64,000 nt of DNA from Arthrobacter sp. Soil764 (GTDB lineage: Bacteria; Actinomycetota; Actinomycetes; Actinomycetales; Micrococcaceae). The notes beneath the pieces were generated by a model. The model was not told the DNA's origin and ran no database searches. It saw nothing but the letters and a program-made list of their open reading frames with translations. The DNA lies in NCBI RefSeq assembly GCF_001428075.1, contig NZ_LMSI01000022.1, forward strand, positions 62,001 through 126,000. Reading direction: 5' to 3'. Each line of letters starts with the position of its first letter. Within the stretch, counting starts at the first letter, position 1. Positions 20,856 through 29,967 of this stretch are shown here, in pieces. Made by a program: the position numbers and the translations under genes.

Positions 20856-22109
20856 GTGTCTGAGATGCGCCAATCTTCTCCGAGACGCGGAACCAACTTG
20901 CCCAGGATGGGGGATTTCAACCTCACCGTCATCCTTGATGCGATCCGCCGGACGGCCGGCGGCCTGAGCCGGGTGGAGCTGGCCCAGATCGTGGGCCTGT
21001 CCCCACAGACCATTTCAAATATTTCGCGCCGGCTGCTGGACCAGAACCTGATTGTCGAGGCAGGCAAGGAAGGCAGCGGCCCGGGCAAGCCGCGCACCAT
21101 CCTCCGCCTCAATCCCGGGGGCATGTACGCCCTGGGTGTGCACCTGGACCCGGCAGTGACCACGTTCGTGGTGCTGGACCTGGTGGGCTCGGTGGTCCGC
21201 CACTCGCGGATCAAGACTCCCGGCGGAAATGACCCGTCCGCCGTGATCACCACCATCGCCGCGGAAATCGACCAGCTCGTCGCGGATTCGGGCGTGGACC
21301 GCAGCCGTATCGCCGGCCTGGGCGTGGCGGCCCCCGGGCCCATCGACCTGGACAACGGCACCGTGGTGGATCCGCCGCTGCTGCCCGGCTGGGACAGGGT
21401 GGAACTGCGCGAAGCGCTGGCCGCGGCCACCGGCTACTCGGTACTCGTTGACAAGGACGTCACCAGCGCCGCAGTGGCGGAAACGTGGGCGGGCGGCCCC
21501 AGCGGCGCCGGCAGCTTCATCTTCATGTACATGGGTACAGGCATCGGCTGCGGCATCGTCCTGAACGACGAAGTGGTCCGCGGCACGTCCGGCAATGCGG
21601 GCGAGATAGGCCACATCATCGTGGATCCGGACGGGCCACCCTGCGACTGCGGCCTCCGCGGCTGCGTGAAGTCCTCCTGTATCCCACAGGTCCTGGTGGC
21701 GGAGGCGGAAGCAGCAGGAATCCTGGATGGTTCCCGCGCAGGAAACAGCGCTGCAGAAGTCCAGCAAAGCTTCTCCCGGCTGTGCGCACTGGCCGACGGC
21801 GGGGACGAACGTGCCGCGGCCATCCTGGACAACTCTGCCGTCCTGGTGGCCCGGGCCGTCTCGGTTGTCACCAACACCCTCGACGTGGAACGCGTTGTTT
21901 TCGGCGGCCCCTTCTGGAGCGGGCTGGCTGAGCGTTACCTGGAGCGGATTCCGCCGCTGCTGGATGCCAACAGCGACGTCCGGCTGATCCACCCCGTCGA
22001 GGTTGTCGGTACGGGCGTTGGGGAGGACGTTGGAGCCATCGGCGCCGCATCCCTGGTCCTTGAACATACCCTCGCGCCCCGGGCCCAGCGGCTCCTGCTG
22101 GAAAGCTGA
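20856..22109 (+). CDS. ROK-family transcriptional regulator
   Basis: Protein of 417 aa. A winged HTH occupies residues about 20-80 (GLSRVELAQIVGLSPQTISNISRRLLDQNLI). A ROK sugar-binding domain follows, with GLGVAAPGPID, GTGIGCGIVLN, GNAGEIGHI and the zinc-type CDCGLRGCVKSSC (about 262). The HTH makes it an NagC/XylR-type repressor rather than a sugar kinase. It precedes an ABC sugar importer by 6 bases, so it most likely controls that operon in response to the transported sugar. Confidence 0.9.
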   Translation: MSEMRQSSPRRGTNLPRMGDFNLTVILDAIRRTAGGLSRVELAQIVGLSPQTISNISRRLLDQNLIVEAGKEGSGPGKPRTILRLNPGGMYALGVHLDPAVTTFVVLDLVGSVVRHSRIKTPGGNDPSAVITTIAAEIDQLVADSGVDRSRIAGLGVAAPGPIDLDNGTVVDPPLLPGWDRVELREALAAATGYSVLVDKDVTSAAVAETWAGGPSGAGSFIFMYMGTGIGCGIVLNDEVVRGTSGNAGEIGHIIVDPDGPPCDCGLRGCVKSSCIPQVLVAEAEAAGILDGSRAGNSAAEVQQSFSRLCALADGGDERAAAILDNSAVLVARAVSVVTNTLDVERVVFGGPFWSGLAERYLERIPPLLDANSDVRLIHPVEVVGTGVGEDVGAIGAASLVLEHTLAPRAQRLLLES

Positions 22110-22115
22110 CCGGAC

Positions 22116-23468
22116 ATGCTTCGCCGGGCATCGAAAACAGTCTCCCTGCTGGCCGCCGCAGTGCTCGCGCTCGCGGCCTGCACTCCCGGAAATCCGGCCG
22201 AGGGAAACAAGACCATCAAAGTGGCCTACCAGAAGACGGACTCCTTCACGGCCCTGGACACCATGTTCCAGGACGCGAAGAAGGAGTTCGAAGCCGCGAA
22301 CCAGGGCGTCACCGTGGAGCTGCAGCCCATCCAGGGCAACGACGACGACTACGGGACGAAGCTGGCCCTCGCCTTGCGGTCACCCTCCACGGCGCCGGAC
22401 GTCTTCTACGAAGACACCTTCAAGGTCCGCTCGGACGTGGATGCCGGCTACCTCCTGAACCTTGACGGCCGACTGGCTGGATGGGGGGAGTGGGACAAGT
22501 TCGACGACGCCGCCAAGGAGGCGGGGAAAGCGGACGACGGCGGCACGTACGCCGTCCCGCTGGGCACCGACACGAGGGCCATCTGGTACAACAGGAAAGT
22601 TTTTGAAGCCGCAGGCGTGGCGCTTCCATGGCGGCCGTCCAGCTGGCAGGACATCCTGGACACGGCCAGGAAGATCAAGGCCGCCAGCCCTGACGTGATC
22701 CCCTTCAACATGTATGCCGGCAAGGGCACCGGTGAAGGGACTGTCATGCAGGGGTTTTACGAACTCCTGTATGGAACCGGAGCCGGCCTCTATGACCCTG
22801 ACTCGAAAAAGTGGGTTGTTGGCTCCACCGGTTTCAAGGACTCCCTGACATTCCTCAAGACGCTCTACAGCGAGAACCTCGCCGTGGCACCTGCCGAGGC
22901 GCTGGACCCGAACGTCTGGAAGAAGGTGTTCGGGGAATGGTTCCCGAAAGCAAAACTCGGGGCAGCCGTGGAAGGCTCCTATGCGCCGTCGTTCTGGCAG
23001 GACGGCGGCAGCTATGCCTGGCCGGGGTACGAACAGGAGATGGGTGTGGCGCCGTTCCCGACGCAGAACGGCGGCGCCCCCGGCGCGGTCAGCATGTCCG
23101 GTGGCTGGACCCTGGCCGTCGGGGCGGAAACCAAGCAGCCCGATCTTGCCTTCAATTTCCTCACCACGGCGCTCAACGCGAAGAACTCGCTGGCGTTCAC
23201 GGTGGCCAGTTCACAGATCGCCGTCCGGTCCGACGTGGCCGCTGACCCTTCCTACCAGTCCGCCAACCCGTTTGTGAAGGACGTATCCGGCCTGGTTGCC
23301 GTCACCAGGTTCCGGCCCGCCACCTCCGACTATCCACGCATTTCCGCTGCCGTCCAGGAAGCCACCGAGGCGGTGATCACCGGCAGCCGGACCCCGGAGC
23401 AGGCCGCGGCCGACTATGACACAGCCGTGGCCGGCATTGTGGGTGGCGACAAAACCATCCGGAAGTAG
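22116..23468 (+). CDS. ABC transporter sugar-binding lipoprotein
   Basis: Extracellular solute-binding protein of 450 aa, family 1. The signal peptide ends in lipobox LALAAC (Cys22). Downstream features are typical: TIKVAYQKTDSF, DVFYEDTF, AIWYNRKVFEAAG and GAAVEGSYAPSFW. It is tethered to the membrane and captures a carbohydrate for the two permeases that follow. Substrate not determinable; no hydrolase gene lies nearby to hint at it. Confidence 0.9.
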   Translation: MLRRASKTVSLLAAAVLALAACTPGNPAEGNKTIKVAYQKTDSFTALDTMFQDAKKEFEAANQGVTVELQPIQGNDDDYGTKLALALRSPSTAPDVFYEDTFKVRSDVDAGYLLNLDGRLAGWGEWDKFDDAAKEAGKADDGGTYAVPLGTDTRAIWYNRKVFEAAGVALPWRPSSWQDILDTARKIKAASPDVIPFNMYAGKGTGEGTVMQGFYELLYGTGAGLYDPDSKKWVVGSTGFKDSLTFLKTLYSENLAVAPAEALDPNVWKKVFGEWFPKAKLGAAVEGSYAPSFWQDGGSYAWPGYEQEMGVAPFPTQNGGAPGAVSMSGGWTLAVGAETKQPDLAFNFLTTALNAKNSLAFTVASSQIAVRSDVAADPSYQSANPFVKDVSGLVAVTRFRPATSDYPRISAAVQEATEAVITGSRTPEQAAADYDTAVAGIVGGDKTIRK

Positions 23469-23470
23469 CG

Positions 23471-24352
23471 GTGGCGGCCAACCACCGGACACGGCAATTG
23501 CTCCGGTACCTGCCCGTCCTGCCTGCCGTCCTGCTGCTGCTCGTGTTCCTTGCCGGCCCTGTGCTGTGGGCGTTCCACTCCTCGCTGACCAACGCCGGGC
23601 TGACCGGCCGCTACGCCAGGAACCCCGAGTGGGTGGGGTTGCAGAACTACCAACGGCTTCTGCAGGACCCTGTCTTCCCGCTCTCACTGGCGCTGACGGT
23701 CCTGTTCGTCGCGGGCTCGGCCATCGTTGGCCAGAACGTGCTGGGACTGGCCCTTGCCGTCCTCATGCGCCGCGCACGTCCCGTTGTCTCGGCAACTGTT
23801 GGCACCGCCGTCGTGGCCGCCTGGGTCCTGCCCGAGATCGTGGCCGCGTTCGCCGCCTATGCGTTCTTCAGCCGTGACGGCACGCTCAACCAACTGCTGG
23901 GCCAATTCGGGGCGGCGGAAACCGACTGGCTCTATACCGTGCCCATGGCCGCCGTGATCCTGGCCAACATTTGGCGCGGAACCGCTTTTTCCATGCTGGT
24001 GTACCGGGCCGCGCTCGACGGAGTCCCGGCGGAGCTGACCGAGGCCGCGCACATGGACGGTGCCGGGCCCTGGCAGCGGCTGGCCTTCATCACGCTGCCG
24101 GTGATCCGGGGCAGCATCGCCACCAACCTGATGCTGGTCACGCTGCAGACCCTGGCGGTCTTCACCCTGATTTGGGTCATGACCGCGGGCGGACCGGCCA
24201 ATGGCAGCACCACACTGCCTGTCCTGGCCTACCAGGAAGCCTTCAAGTTCGGCGACATCGGCTACGGCACCGCCGTGGCGTCGGTCCTCATCCTGATTGG
24301 CGCCGTGTTCGGGGCGGCCTATCTCCGCCTCCTCAGGGAGCGGAAGCCGTGA
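23471..24352 (+). CDS. ABC sugar transporter permease (MalF type)
   Basis: Inner-membrane permease of 293 aa with six predicted segments. The coupling EAA loop reads EAAHMDGAGPWQRLAFITLPVI (EAAHMDGAGPW at about 193), which contacts the ATPase. It starts two bases after the binding-protein stop with GTG and overlaps the next permease by four bases (GTGA), so the three genes form one operon. Confidence 0.9.
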   Translation: MAANHRTRQLLRYLPVLPAVLLLLVFLAGPVLWAFHSSLTNAGLTGRYARNPEWVGLQNYQRLLQDPVFPLSLALTVLFVAGSAIVGQNVLGLALAVLMRRARPVVSATVGTAVVAAWVLPEIVAAFAAYAFFSRDGTLNQLLGQFGAAETDWLYTVPMAAVILANIWRGTAFSMLVYRAALDGVPAELTEAAHMDGAGPWQRLAFITLPVIRGSIATNLMLVTLQTLAVFTLIWVMTAGGPANGSTTLPVLAYQEAFKFGDIGYGTAVASVLILIGAVFGAAYLRLLRERKP

Positions 24353-25233
24353 CAATTCCGAAACAGGCGGCACGGCGACGCCCCGGCCGGCAGCTCCGCC
24401 GCCGGCCCGCACCCGGCCACACGCGGGGCAGCGCCTGGGCAGATGGCGCCCTGCTGCTGATTGGTGCCTGTTTCCTGCTGCCGTTGTTGTGGCTGGTGCT
24501 GGGTTCGCTGGATCCGGCCGCCGGTCACGGTACCAAGGTTCCGCAGCAGCCCGGCCTGGAGAATTTCGCAGCCGTGCTCACCCCGGAGCTGCTGTTCCGT
24601 CCGCTGTGGAACAGCCTGTTGCTGTCCGCGGGGACGGGGATGGTCACCCTGGCGGCGGCCGTGCTCGCCGCATACCCCCTGTCCCGGTACCGGTCCCGCT
24701 TCAACACCCCGTTCATGTACGGCATCCTCTTTGGCACCTGTCTTCCCGTCACCGCCATCATGGTGCCGGTCTACGGGCTCTTCGTGCAGCTGCGGCTGCT
24801 GGATTCGCTGCCCGCAACGGTGCTTTTCCTGGCCGCCACCAGCCTGCCGATGGCCATCTGGATGACCAGGAACTTCATGGACGCCGTGCCGCTGGCCCTC
24901 GAGGAAGCTGCGTGGGTGGACGGCGCCTCCAGGCTGGCCGCCCTGCGGTCGATCGTGCTGCCGCTGATGCGGCCGGGCCTGGGCGTGGTCTTCATCTTCG
25001 TGTTCATCCAGGCGTGGGGGAACTTCTTCGTTCCGTTCGTGCTCCTGCTGTCGGAGGCAAGGCAGCCCGCAGCGGTATCGATCTTCAGCTTCTTCGGCCA
25101 GCACGGGGCAGTGGCGTACGGCCAGCTGGCCGCATTCTCGATCCTCTATTCGATCCCGGTCCTGGCTCTTTACGTCATCGTGGCACGCGGCTCCGGCAAC
25201 GCGCTTGCCCTGGCGGGGGCCGTCAGGGGCTAA
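24349..25233 (+). CDS. ABC sugar transporter permease (MalG type)
   Basis: Second permease of the importer, 294 aa. GTG 24349 overlaps the preceding stop. The N-terminal 30 residues are Arg/Pro-rich and cytoplasmic, followed by six membrane segments. The EAA loop is EEAAWVDGASRLAALRSIVLPL (EAAWVDGASR). No ATPase gene follows; such actinobacterial importers usually share a housekeeping MsiK/UgpC-type ATPase encoded elsewhere. Confidence 0.9.
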   Translation: MTIPKQAARRRPGRQLRRRPAPGHTRGSAWADGALLLIGACFLLPLLWLVLGSLDPAAGHGTKVPQQPGLENFAAVLTPELLFRPLWNSLLLSAGTGMVTLAAAVLAAYPLSRYRSRFNTPFMYGILFGTCLPVTAIMVPVYGLFVQLRLLDSLPATVLFLAATSLPMAIWMTRNFMDAVPLALEEAAWVDGASRLAALRSIVLPLMRPGLGVVFIFVFIQAWGNFFVPFVLLLSEARQPAAVSIFSFFGQHGAVAYGQLAAFSILYSIPVLALYVIVARGSGNALALAGAVRG

Positions 25234-25463
25234 TCGATGTCCTCAAGCACCACGCCGAACGGAAGGCTGTCGTCAAGATGGGCCTGGTGGCCGGTGGAAC
25301 CAGGGTTGTAGACCACCCGGACGCCGTGCAGCTTCTCTGCTGCAGACTGCATCAGGATCGGCCTGACCGTATCGATGAACATCTGGCTCTTATCGGCGAG
25401 ATATTCCTTGTAACTGGCTGGAAGCTCGATCATGGCAAAAGGATAGACCTGCAGGGCCCGCAT
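25230..25463 (-). CDS. Small hypothetical protein
   Basis: Possible 77-aa protein, MRALQVYPFAMIELPASY..., predicted alpha then beta (YKEYLADKSQMFIDTVRPIL; GVRVVYNPGSTGHQAHLDD). Composition looks protein-like, whereas the upstream part of the same open frame is Ser/Arg-rich shadow of the MoxR gene. An internal ATG at 25433 would give 67 aa. Neither start has a good ribosome binding site, and the stop overlaps the permease end by four bases, hence moderate confidence. No family recognised. Confidence 0.5.
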   Translation of the reverse strand: MRALQVYPFAMIELPASYKEYLADKSQMFIDTVRPILMQSAAEKLHGVRVVYNPGSTGHQAHLDDSLPFGVVLEDID

Positions 25464-25572
25464 GGGGAGGGGTACCCATTGCCGGGATGCGGCCCGCGGG
25501 CTTGGATGGGATGGCGGACGGGACACGGCCTTCCGGACCGCGGGCCCATCACCGTCCTCAGGGGGAGAACCA

Positions 25573-26580
25573 GTGCTTTCGACCAGCGTGCCCGCAAGAA
25601 TCCAGCCTGCGGAGCTGGCCAGGGCGCAGCAGGTGGCGGCCAACATTTCACGCAGTTTCGAGGCCAAGGTGGTGGGGCAGTCCCGGTTGCGGGAATCGTT
25701 GCTGGTGGGCCTGCTGACCGGCGGCCACATCCTGCTCGAGAGCGTCCCGGGACTGGCCAAGACCACTGCGGCCCAAACGCTGGCAGACGCCGTCAGCGCC
25801 GAATTCCGCCGGATCCAGTGCACGCCCGACCTGCTGCCCAGCGACATCGTGGGAACCCAGATCTACGACGCCGCCAAGGGAACGTTCCACACCCAGCTGG
25901 GCCCGGTCCACGCCAACATCGTGCTGCTCGACGAAATCAACCGCTCCAGCGCCAAAACCCAGAGCGCCATGCTGGAGGCCATGCAGGAACGCCAGACGTC
26001 CATCGGCGGCCAGGACTACCGCCTCCCGTCGCCGTTCCTGGTCCTGGCCACCCAGAACCCCATCGAGCAGGAGGGCACGTACCAGCTGCCGGAGGCGCAA
26101 ATGGACCGCTTCATGCTCAAGGACGTCCTTGACTACCCCAGTCCTGCGGAAGAGGCCCGGATCATCGCCCGGATCGACGCCGGCGTCTTCATCCCGGAGC
26201 AGAAGCCGCCGGCGGCCGCTTCCCTCGAAGCCATCCGGGAGATCCAGGACCTGACCCGGCGCATCTACATCGATCCGGCCGTGATCAACTACATCGTGGG
26301 GTTGGTGTACGTGACGCGGAACGCGTCCCGGTATATCGATGCCAGGCTTGCCGGGTTCATCGAGTTTGGCGCCAGCCCCCGTGCCAGCATCGCCTTCAGC
26401 CAGGCGGCCCGCGCCGTGGCACTGCTGGACGGCCGTGACCATGTCATCCCGGAAGACGTCAAGGTGCTGGCCCACCGGGTGCTGCGGCACCGGCTGATCC
26501 TGAACTTTGACGCGGTGGCAGAGCAGGTCCCGGTGGAATCGGTGATCGACGCCGTCGTCGCCGCTATCCAGACCCCCTGA
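25573..26580 (+). CDS. MoxR-family AAA+ ATPase
   Basis: Protein of 335 aa. Walker A HILLESVPGLAKTT is at about 50-63, Walker B VLLDEINRSS at about 117, and a sensor-1 NP motif in ATQNPIEQEG. MoxR ATPases act as chaperones that activate VWA-containing partners, and this gene heads an operon with exactly such partners. GTG 25573 follows GGGGGAG by 6 bases; upstream in-frame sequence overlaps nothing supported and looks non-coding. Confidence 0.93.
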   Translation: MLSTSVPARIQPAELARAQQVAANISRSFEAKVVGQSRLRESLLVGLLTGGHILLESVPGLAKTTAAQTLADAVSAEFRRIQCTPDLLPSDIVGTQIYDAAKGTFHTQLGPVHANIVLLDEINRSSAKTQSAMLEAMQERQTSIGGQDYRLPSPFLVLATQNPIEQEGTYQLPEAQMDRFMLKDVLDYPSPAEEARIIARIDAGVFIPEQKPPAAASLEAIREIQDLTRRIYIDPAVINYIVGLVYVTRNASRYIDARLAGFIEFGASPRASIAFSQAARAVALLDGRDHVIPEDVKVLAHRVLRHRLILNFDAVAEQVPVESVIDAVVAAIQTP

Positions 26581-26586
26581 CGCCCC

Positions 26587-27525
26587 GTGGCCGGTCTCCT
26601 CCAGCGCGTGAAGTCGAAGATGGCCATCTTCGCGCACCGCAAAGCCCGCGGCATGCTCGACGGCGAATACGGTTCCGTGTTCAGGGGCCGCAGCCTGGAC
26701 TTCGATGACCTTCGCGCCTACGTGCCCGGTGACGAGGTCCGCGACATCGACTGGAAGGCTTCAGCGCGCCACGGCTCACCCCTGATCAGGCGGTACGTCG
26801 CAGTCCGCCGGCAGACTGTCCTGCTGGTCACTGATACGGGGCGCAACATGGCGGCCGAGGCGCTGTCAGGGGAAGTGAAGAAGGACATCGCCGTGCTGGC
26901 ACTGGGGGTCCTTGGCTACCTGGCCCACCGGCACGGCGACCTGGTGGGCCTTGTCTGCGGTGATACAGCGGGCACCCGTTCCCTGCCGGCCAAGGGAGGC
27001 GAAGCCCACCTGGAACGGCTGCTGAGGGTTGTGGACTCACACACGAACCTCGCGGCGGCATCCAGCAGGATCCAGGACCAACTCGAGTACACGGCGCGCA
27101 GCATCAAGGGACGCCACCTGCTGTTCGTTGTTGCGGACGAAATTGCCGCGGACGCTGCCACCGGCCAACTCCTGCGCAGGCTCAGCGCCCAGCACGAGAT
27201 CCTCTGGCTGACCATTCGGGACGCCGGGCTGGCACCATCGCCCGGGACCGAACGGATCTCCGGCGCCGGCACCGACTCCTACGCCGGCACCGACTCCTAC
27301 GCCGGCACGGACTCCTACAGCGTGGCTGATTCCGCGCTGCTGTCCTGGCAGCCGGCAATGTCGGCGGGGGTGAGGGCCGCGTACCTGCAGGCCACGGACG
27401 AGCGCGACGCGGCGCGGAGGGCAATGTTGCGTGGCGCGGGGATCACTGAGGGGGAAGTGGGGGGCAGCGCGGATGTCATCACGGGTCTCTTCGCCCTCCT
27501 GGAGAGGCACCGGCGTGCAGGCTGA
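26587..27525 (+). CDS. DUF58 domain protein
   Basis: Protein of 312 aa with the DUF58 signature GRSLDFDDLRAYVPGDEVRDIDWKASAR (YVPGDEVRDIDW) followed by a VWA-like fold (VLLVTDTGRNM). Usual partner of MoxR. Unlike many family members it lacks N-terminal membrane helices. Residues about 226-244 are a short in-frame repeat, GTDSYA three times, sitting in a surface loop. It ends 11 bases inside the next gene. Confidence 0.88.
   Translation: MAGLLQRVKSKMAIFAHRKARGMLDGEYGSVFRGRSLDFDDLRAYVPGDEVRDIDWKASARHGSPLIRRYVAVRRQTVLLVTDTGRNMAAEALSGEVKKDIAVLALGVLGYLAHRHGDLVGLVCGDTAGTRSLPAKGGEAHLERLLRVVDSHTNLAAASSRIQDQLEYTARSIKGRHLLFVVADEIAADAATGQLLRRLSAQHEILWLTIRDAGLAPSPGTERISGAGTDSYAGTDSYAGTDSYSVADSALLSWQPAMSAGVRAAYLQATDERDAARRAMLRGAGITEGEVGGSADVITGLFALLERHRRAG
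27265..27318 (+). repeat. Three tandem 18-bp units inside the DUF58 gene
   Basis: The unit GCCGGCACCGACTCCTAC occurs at 27265-27282, 27283-27300 and 27301-27318 (last unit with one change). It encodes AGTDSY repeats and can expand or contract without frameshift. Confidence 0.95.
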
Positions 27526-27994
27526 TCCCGGATTCTATGGCCCGCTGCAGTACGGTTCCGCCTGGCTGTGGTGCGGCGCGGCACTGCTGGCCCTGGTGGC
27601 CGGCTGGTACGTGTTCGTGCTTGCCTCCACCCGCGTCCCCAAACGGTCCAGGCAGGGCAGCTCCACGCCGGTCCGGTCCGCCCTGACCGACCTGCCGGCC
27701 CTGAAAGCCGCATGCCTGCAGCGCATCAAGGATGTGGAGGATGCGGTGGCTGCCGGACATCTTGAGGAACGCACGGCGCACCAGCACATCAGCCTGCTGC
27801 TGCGCGGGTTCGTCCGCGATGCCACCGGAGTGGACGCCACCAGGATGACGCACCAGGACCTGGCGCGTCACCCGCTCCCGGCGGCGGCCGCGGCCGTTCA
27901 AGCCCTGTACCCCGCGGAATTCGGCCCGGGCCCGTTGCCGTCCGTGGCTGCGTCAGCAGCACGAGCCTCCGCGGCGGTGCGCGCGTGGAACTGA
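27515..27994 (+). CDS. Membrane protein of the MoxR-VWA operon
   Basis: Protein of 159 aa. One membrane segment at about residues 17-37 (WLWCGAALLALVAGWYVFVL), then a helical cytoplasmic domain (ALKAACLQRIKDVEDAVAAGHLEERTAHQHISLLLRGFVRDATGVDATRMTHQDL). The position between DUF58 and the VWA gene matches the DUF4381-type small protein of other MoxR operons, but sequence identity to that family is not established. GTG 27515 follows GGAGAGG; overlaps both neighbours. Confidence 0.75.
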   Translation: MQADPGFYGPLQYGSAWLWCGAALLALVAGWYVFVLASTRVPKRSRQGSSTPVRSALTDLPALKAACLQRIKDVEDAVAAGHLEERTAHQHISLLLRGFVRDATGVDATRMTHQDLARHPLPAAAAAVQALYPAEFGPGPLPSVAASAARASAAVRAWN

Positions 27995-29967
27995 TGTTCT
28001 GGTGGCTGCTGCCGGTTGCGGCCGCTGCCGCAGGAGTGGCGGCATGGGTTGCGCTGCGCAGCAACCGGTTGTCCAACGTACGACGCCGGCCCGTGGCGCA
28101 CGCCGACAGGCTCACCGCGCTGCCCGAGTACCAGGCAGCCCTCCGCCTGCACCGGCGGCGGCTGCTCCTGGCCGGCGCCGCCTGCGTTCTGCTGCTGGCC
28201 TCCACGGCGGTTGCGGCGGCACGGCCCGTTGACGTGTCCACCATCAGGCCGGAGCAGCACAACCGGGACATCATGCTCTGCCTGGACACCTCAGGTTCCA
28301 TGAGCAGCGCCGACGCGGCAGTGGCGGATGTCTTTGCCGGCCTGGCCAGGACATTCGACGGCGAGCGGATCGGCCTGACCATCTTCGACAGCACCGCCAT
28401 CCAGGTCTTTCCGTTAACCGACGACTACGCCTACGCCCAGGAGCAGCTCCAGCTCGCGAAGGATGCGTTCGACGGCAAACCGGGCAGCTCCGGATTCCTC
28501 GACGGCACCTGGAGCGGCAGGGGGTCGTCGCTGATTGGCGACGGCCTGGCATCCTGCCTCAACAGCTTTCCGGGCGAAGCCGGACAAACCCCCAGGGAAG
28601 CCGGCGGAGAAGCACGGCAGGGAGACGCAGCGCAGCGCTCGCGGTCAGTGGTGCTGGCAACGGACAACTTCCTCTCGGGCGAGCCCATCATGTCTCTTGA
28701 GCAGGCCGCGCAGCTGGCCCGGGACCGGTCCGTCCACGTTCACGCACTGAATCCTGGTGACCTGGACTACGGCAGCGGTCCTGACCAGCCGGGGGCCCAA
28801 CTGCGTGCTGCCGCGGAATCAACCGGGGGCCTGTACTACGCCCTGGACAACGCTGATGCGGTGGCGGGAATCGTCGCCGCCGTGGAGCAGACCGAAACGG
28901 CGGCGGTCCAGGGAGCGGTGCGCGCAGTGTTCTCGGACGTACCCGGCCTGCCGCTGGCTGTAGCGCTGTTGTCCGCCCTGGCCCTGTGTGCGGTTTTGTG
29001 GCGGCTGCAAGGATCCCGGCCCCGGGGAAGGGCGTGGCTGCGGCGGGGAGCCGTGGTCCTGCTGGTCCTGGTGGCGGCCCTGAGGCCAGGCCTGCCGGGC
29101 GGATCGGCGCGGGCTGCCACCTCGGACCTCAACGTGTTCTTTGTGGTGGATACCACCACCAGCATGGTGGCCGAGGACTACGGCAACGGCAACCCGCGGC
29201 TGGAGGGCGTCCGGAAAGACATCATGGCCATCGCCGAACAACTGCCCGGCGCGCGCTTTTCGGTCATCACTTTCGACACCACGGCGCACGTCCGCATGCC
29301 GCTCAGCACGGACACGCTGGCCCTGGAAACCATCACGGATGTCCTGGAACCCCAGGTCACCGCCTACGCCAAAGGCAGCAGCATCACGGCAGCCCGGCAG
29401 GTGCTGTCCGAGCGGTTGAGCGCCGCCCGCGACAGCAACCCCGGCAGGCCCTGCCTGGTGTACTACCTGGGGGACGGCGAACAGACCAGCGCCAGGGATC
29501 CCCAAACCATGACTCTCGACGGCGGGCTGGTGGCCGGGGGAGCGGTGCTGGGCTACGGCACGGCCGGGGGCGGCCAGATGAGAGAGAATACCGGCCTGCA
29601 GGGCGCCGCACCCAAGGAAGACGCCGCGCAGGAGAGCGACGGCGGCACGTACGTGCAGGACAACAGGGCCGGCAGCAGTGGTAATGCAGTGTCGGTCATC
29701 GACGAGGAGCGGCTGCGGAACCTTGCCGCCCAGCTCGGCCTGCCCTACGTGCACCGCGCCGCCGGCGCACCGGTGGCGGAGATGATGCAGCAGGCACGTC
29801 CGGGCAATGTGGAACGGGCGGATGGAGAGGACCCGCTGGCGGCTGGAGCCGAACTGTACTGGATTTTCGCCGCCGGCGCCTTCCTGCTGGCCTTGCCGGA
29901 AGCGGTGGCCATCATCCGGCAGCTCCGGGGGTTACCTGGCCGGCCGGGAAAGGAAGGGGTCCGGTGA
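27985..29967 (+). CDS. Double VWA-domain membrane protein
   Basis: Protein of 660 aa with two von Willebrand A modules in one chain. Module 1: membrane helix at 2-22, another near 52-72, MIDAS DTSGS (about 97) and helix about 313-333. Module 2: helix about 347-363, a MIDAS-like DTTTS (about 388) with serine replaced by threonine at the second position, and final helix about 632-648. In most MoxR operons these are two separate genes of about 320-330 aa, so this looks like a gene fusion. Likely role: membrane-anchored partner acted on by MoxR, in envelope or complex maturation. Overlaps both neighbours. Confidence 0.88.
   Translation: MELMFWWLLPVAAAAAGVAAWVALRSNRLSNVRRRPVAHADRLTALPEYQAALRLHRRRLLLAGAACVLLLASTAVAAARPVDVSTIRPEQHNRDIMLCLDTSGSMSSADAAVADVFAGLARTFDGERIGLTIFDSTAIQVFPLTDDYAYAQEQLQLAKDAFDGKPGSSGFLDGTWSGRGSSLIGDGLASCLNSFPGEAGQTPREAGGEARQGDAAQRSRSVVLATDNFLSGEPIMSLEQAAQLARDRSVHVHALNPGDLDYGSGPDQPGAQLRAAAESTGGLYYALDNADAVAGIVAAVEQTETAAVQGAVRAVFSDVPGLPLAVALLSALALCAVLWRLQGSRPRGRAWLRRGAVVLLVLVAALRPGLPGGSARAATSDLNVFFVVDTTTSMVAEDYGNGNPRLEGVRKDIMAIAEQLPGARFSVITFDTTAHVRMPLSTDTLALETITDVLEPQVTAYAKGSSITAARQVLSERLSAARDSNPGRPCLVYYLGDGEQTSARDPQTMTLDGGLVAGGAVLGYGTAGGGQMRENTGLQGAAPKEDAAQESDGGTYVQDNRAGSSGNAVSVIDEERLRNLAAQLGLPYVHRAAGAPVAEMMQQARPGNVERADGEDPLAAGAELYWIFAAGAFLLALPEAVAIIRQLRGLPGRPGKEGVR

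Noticed and set aside
24297-26132. Long plus-strand frame overlapping permease and MoxR genes
   Set aside because: Ala/Arg/Gly/Pro-rich shadow of two well-supported genes in another frame.
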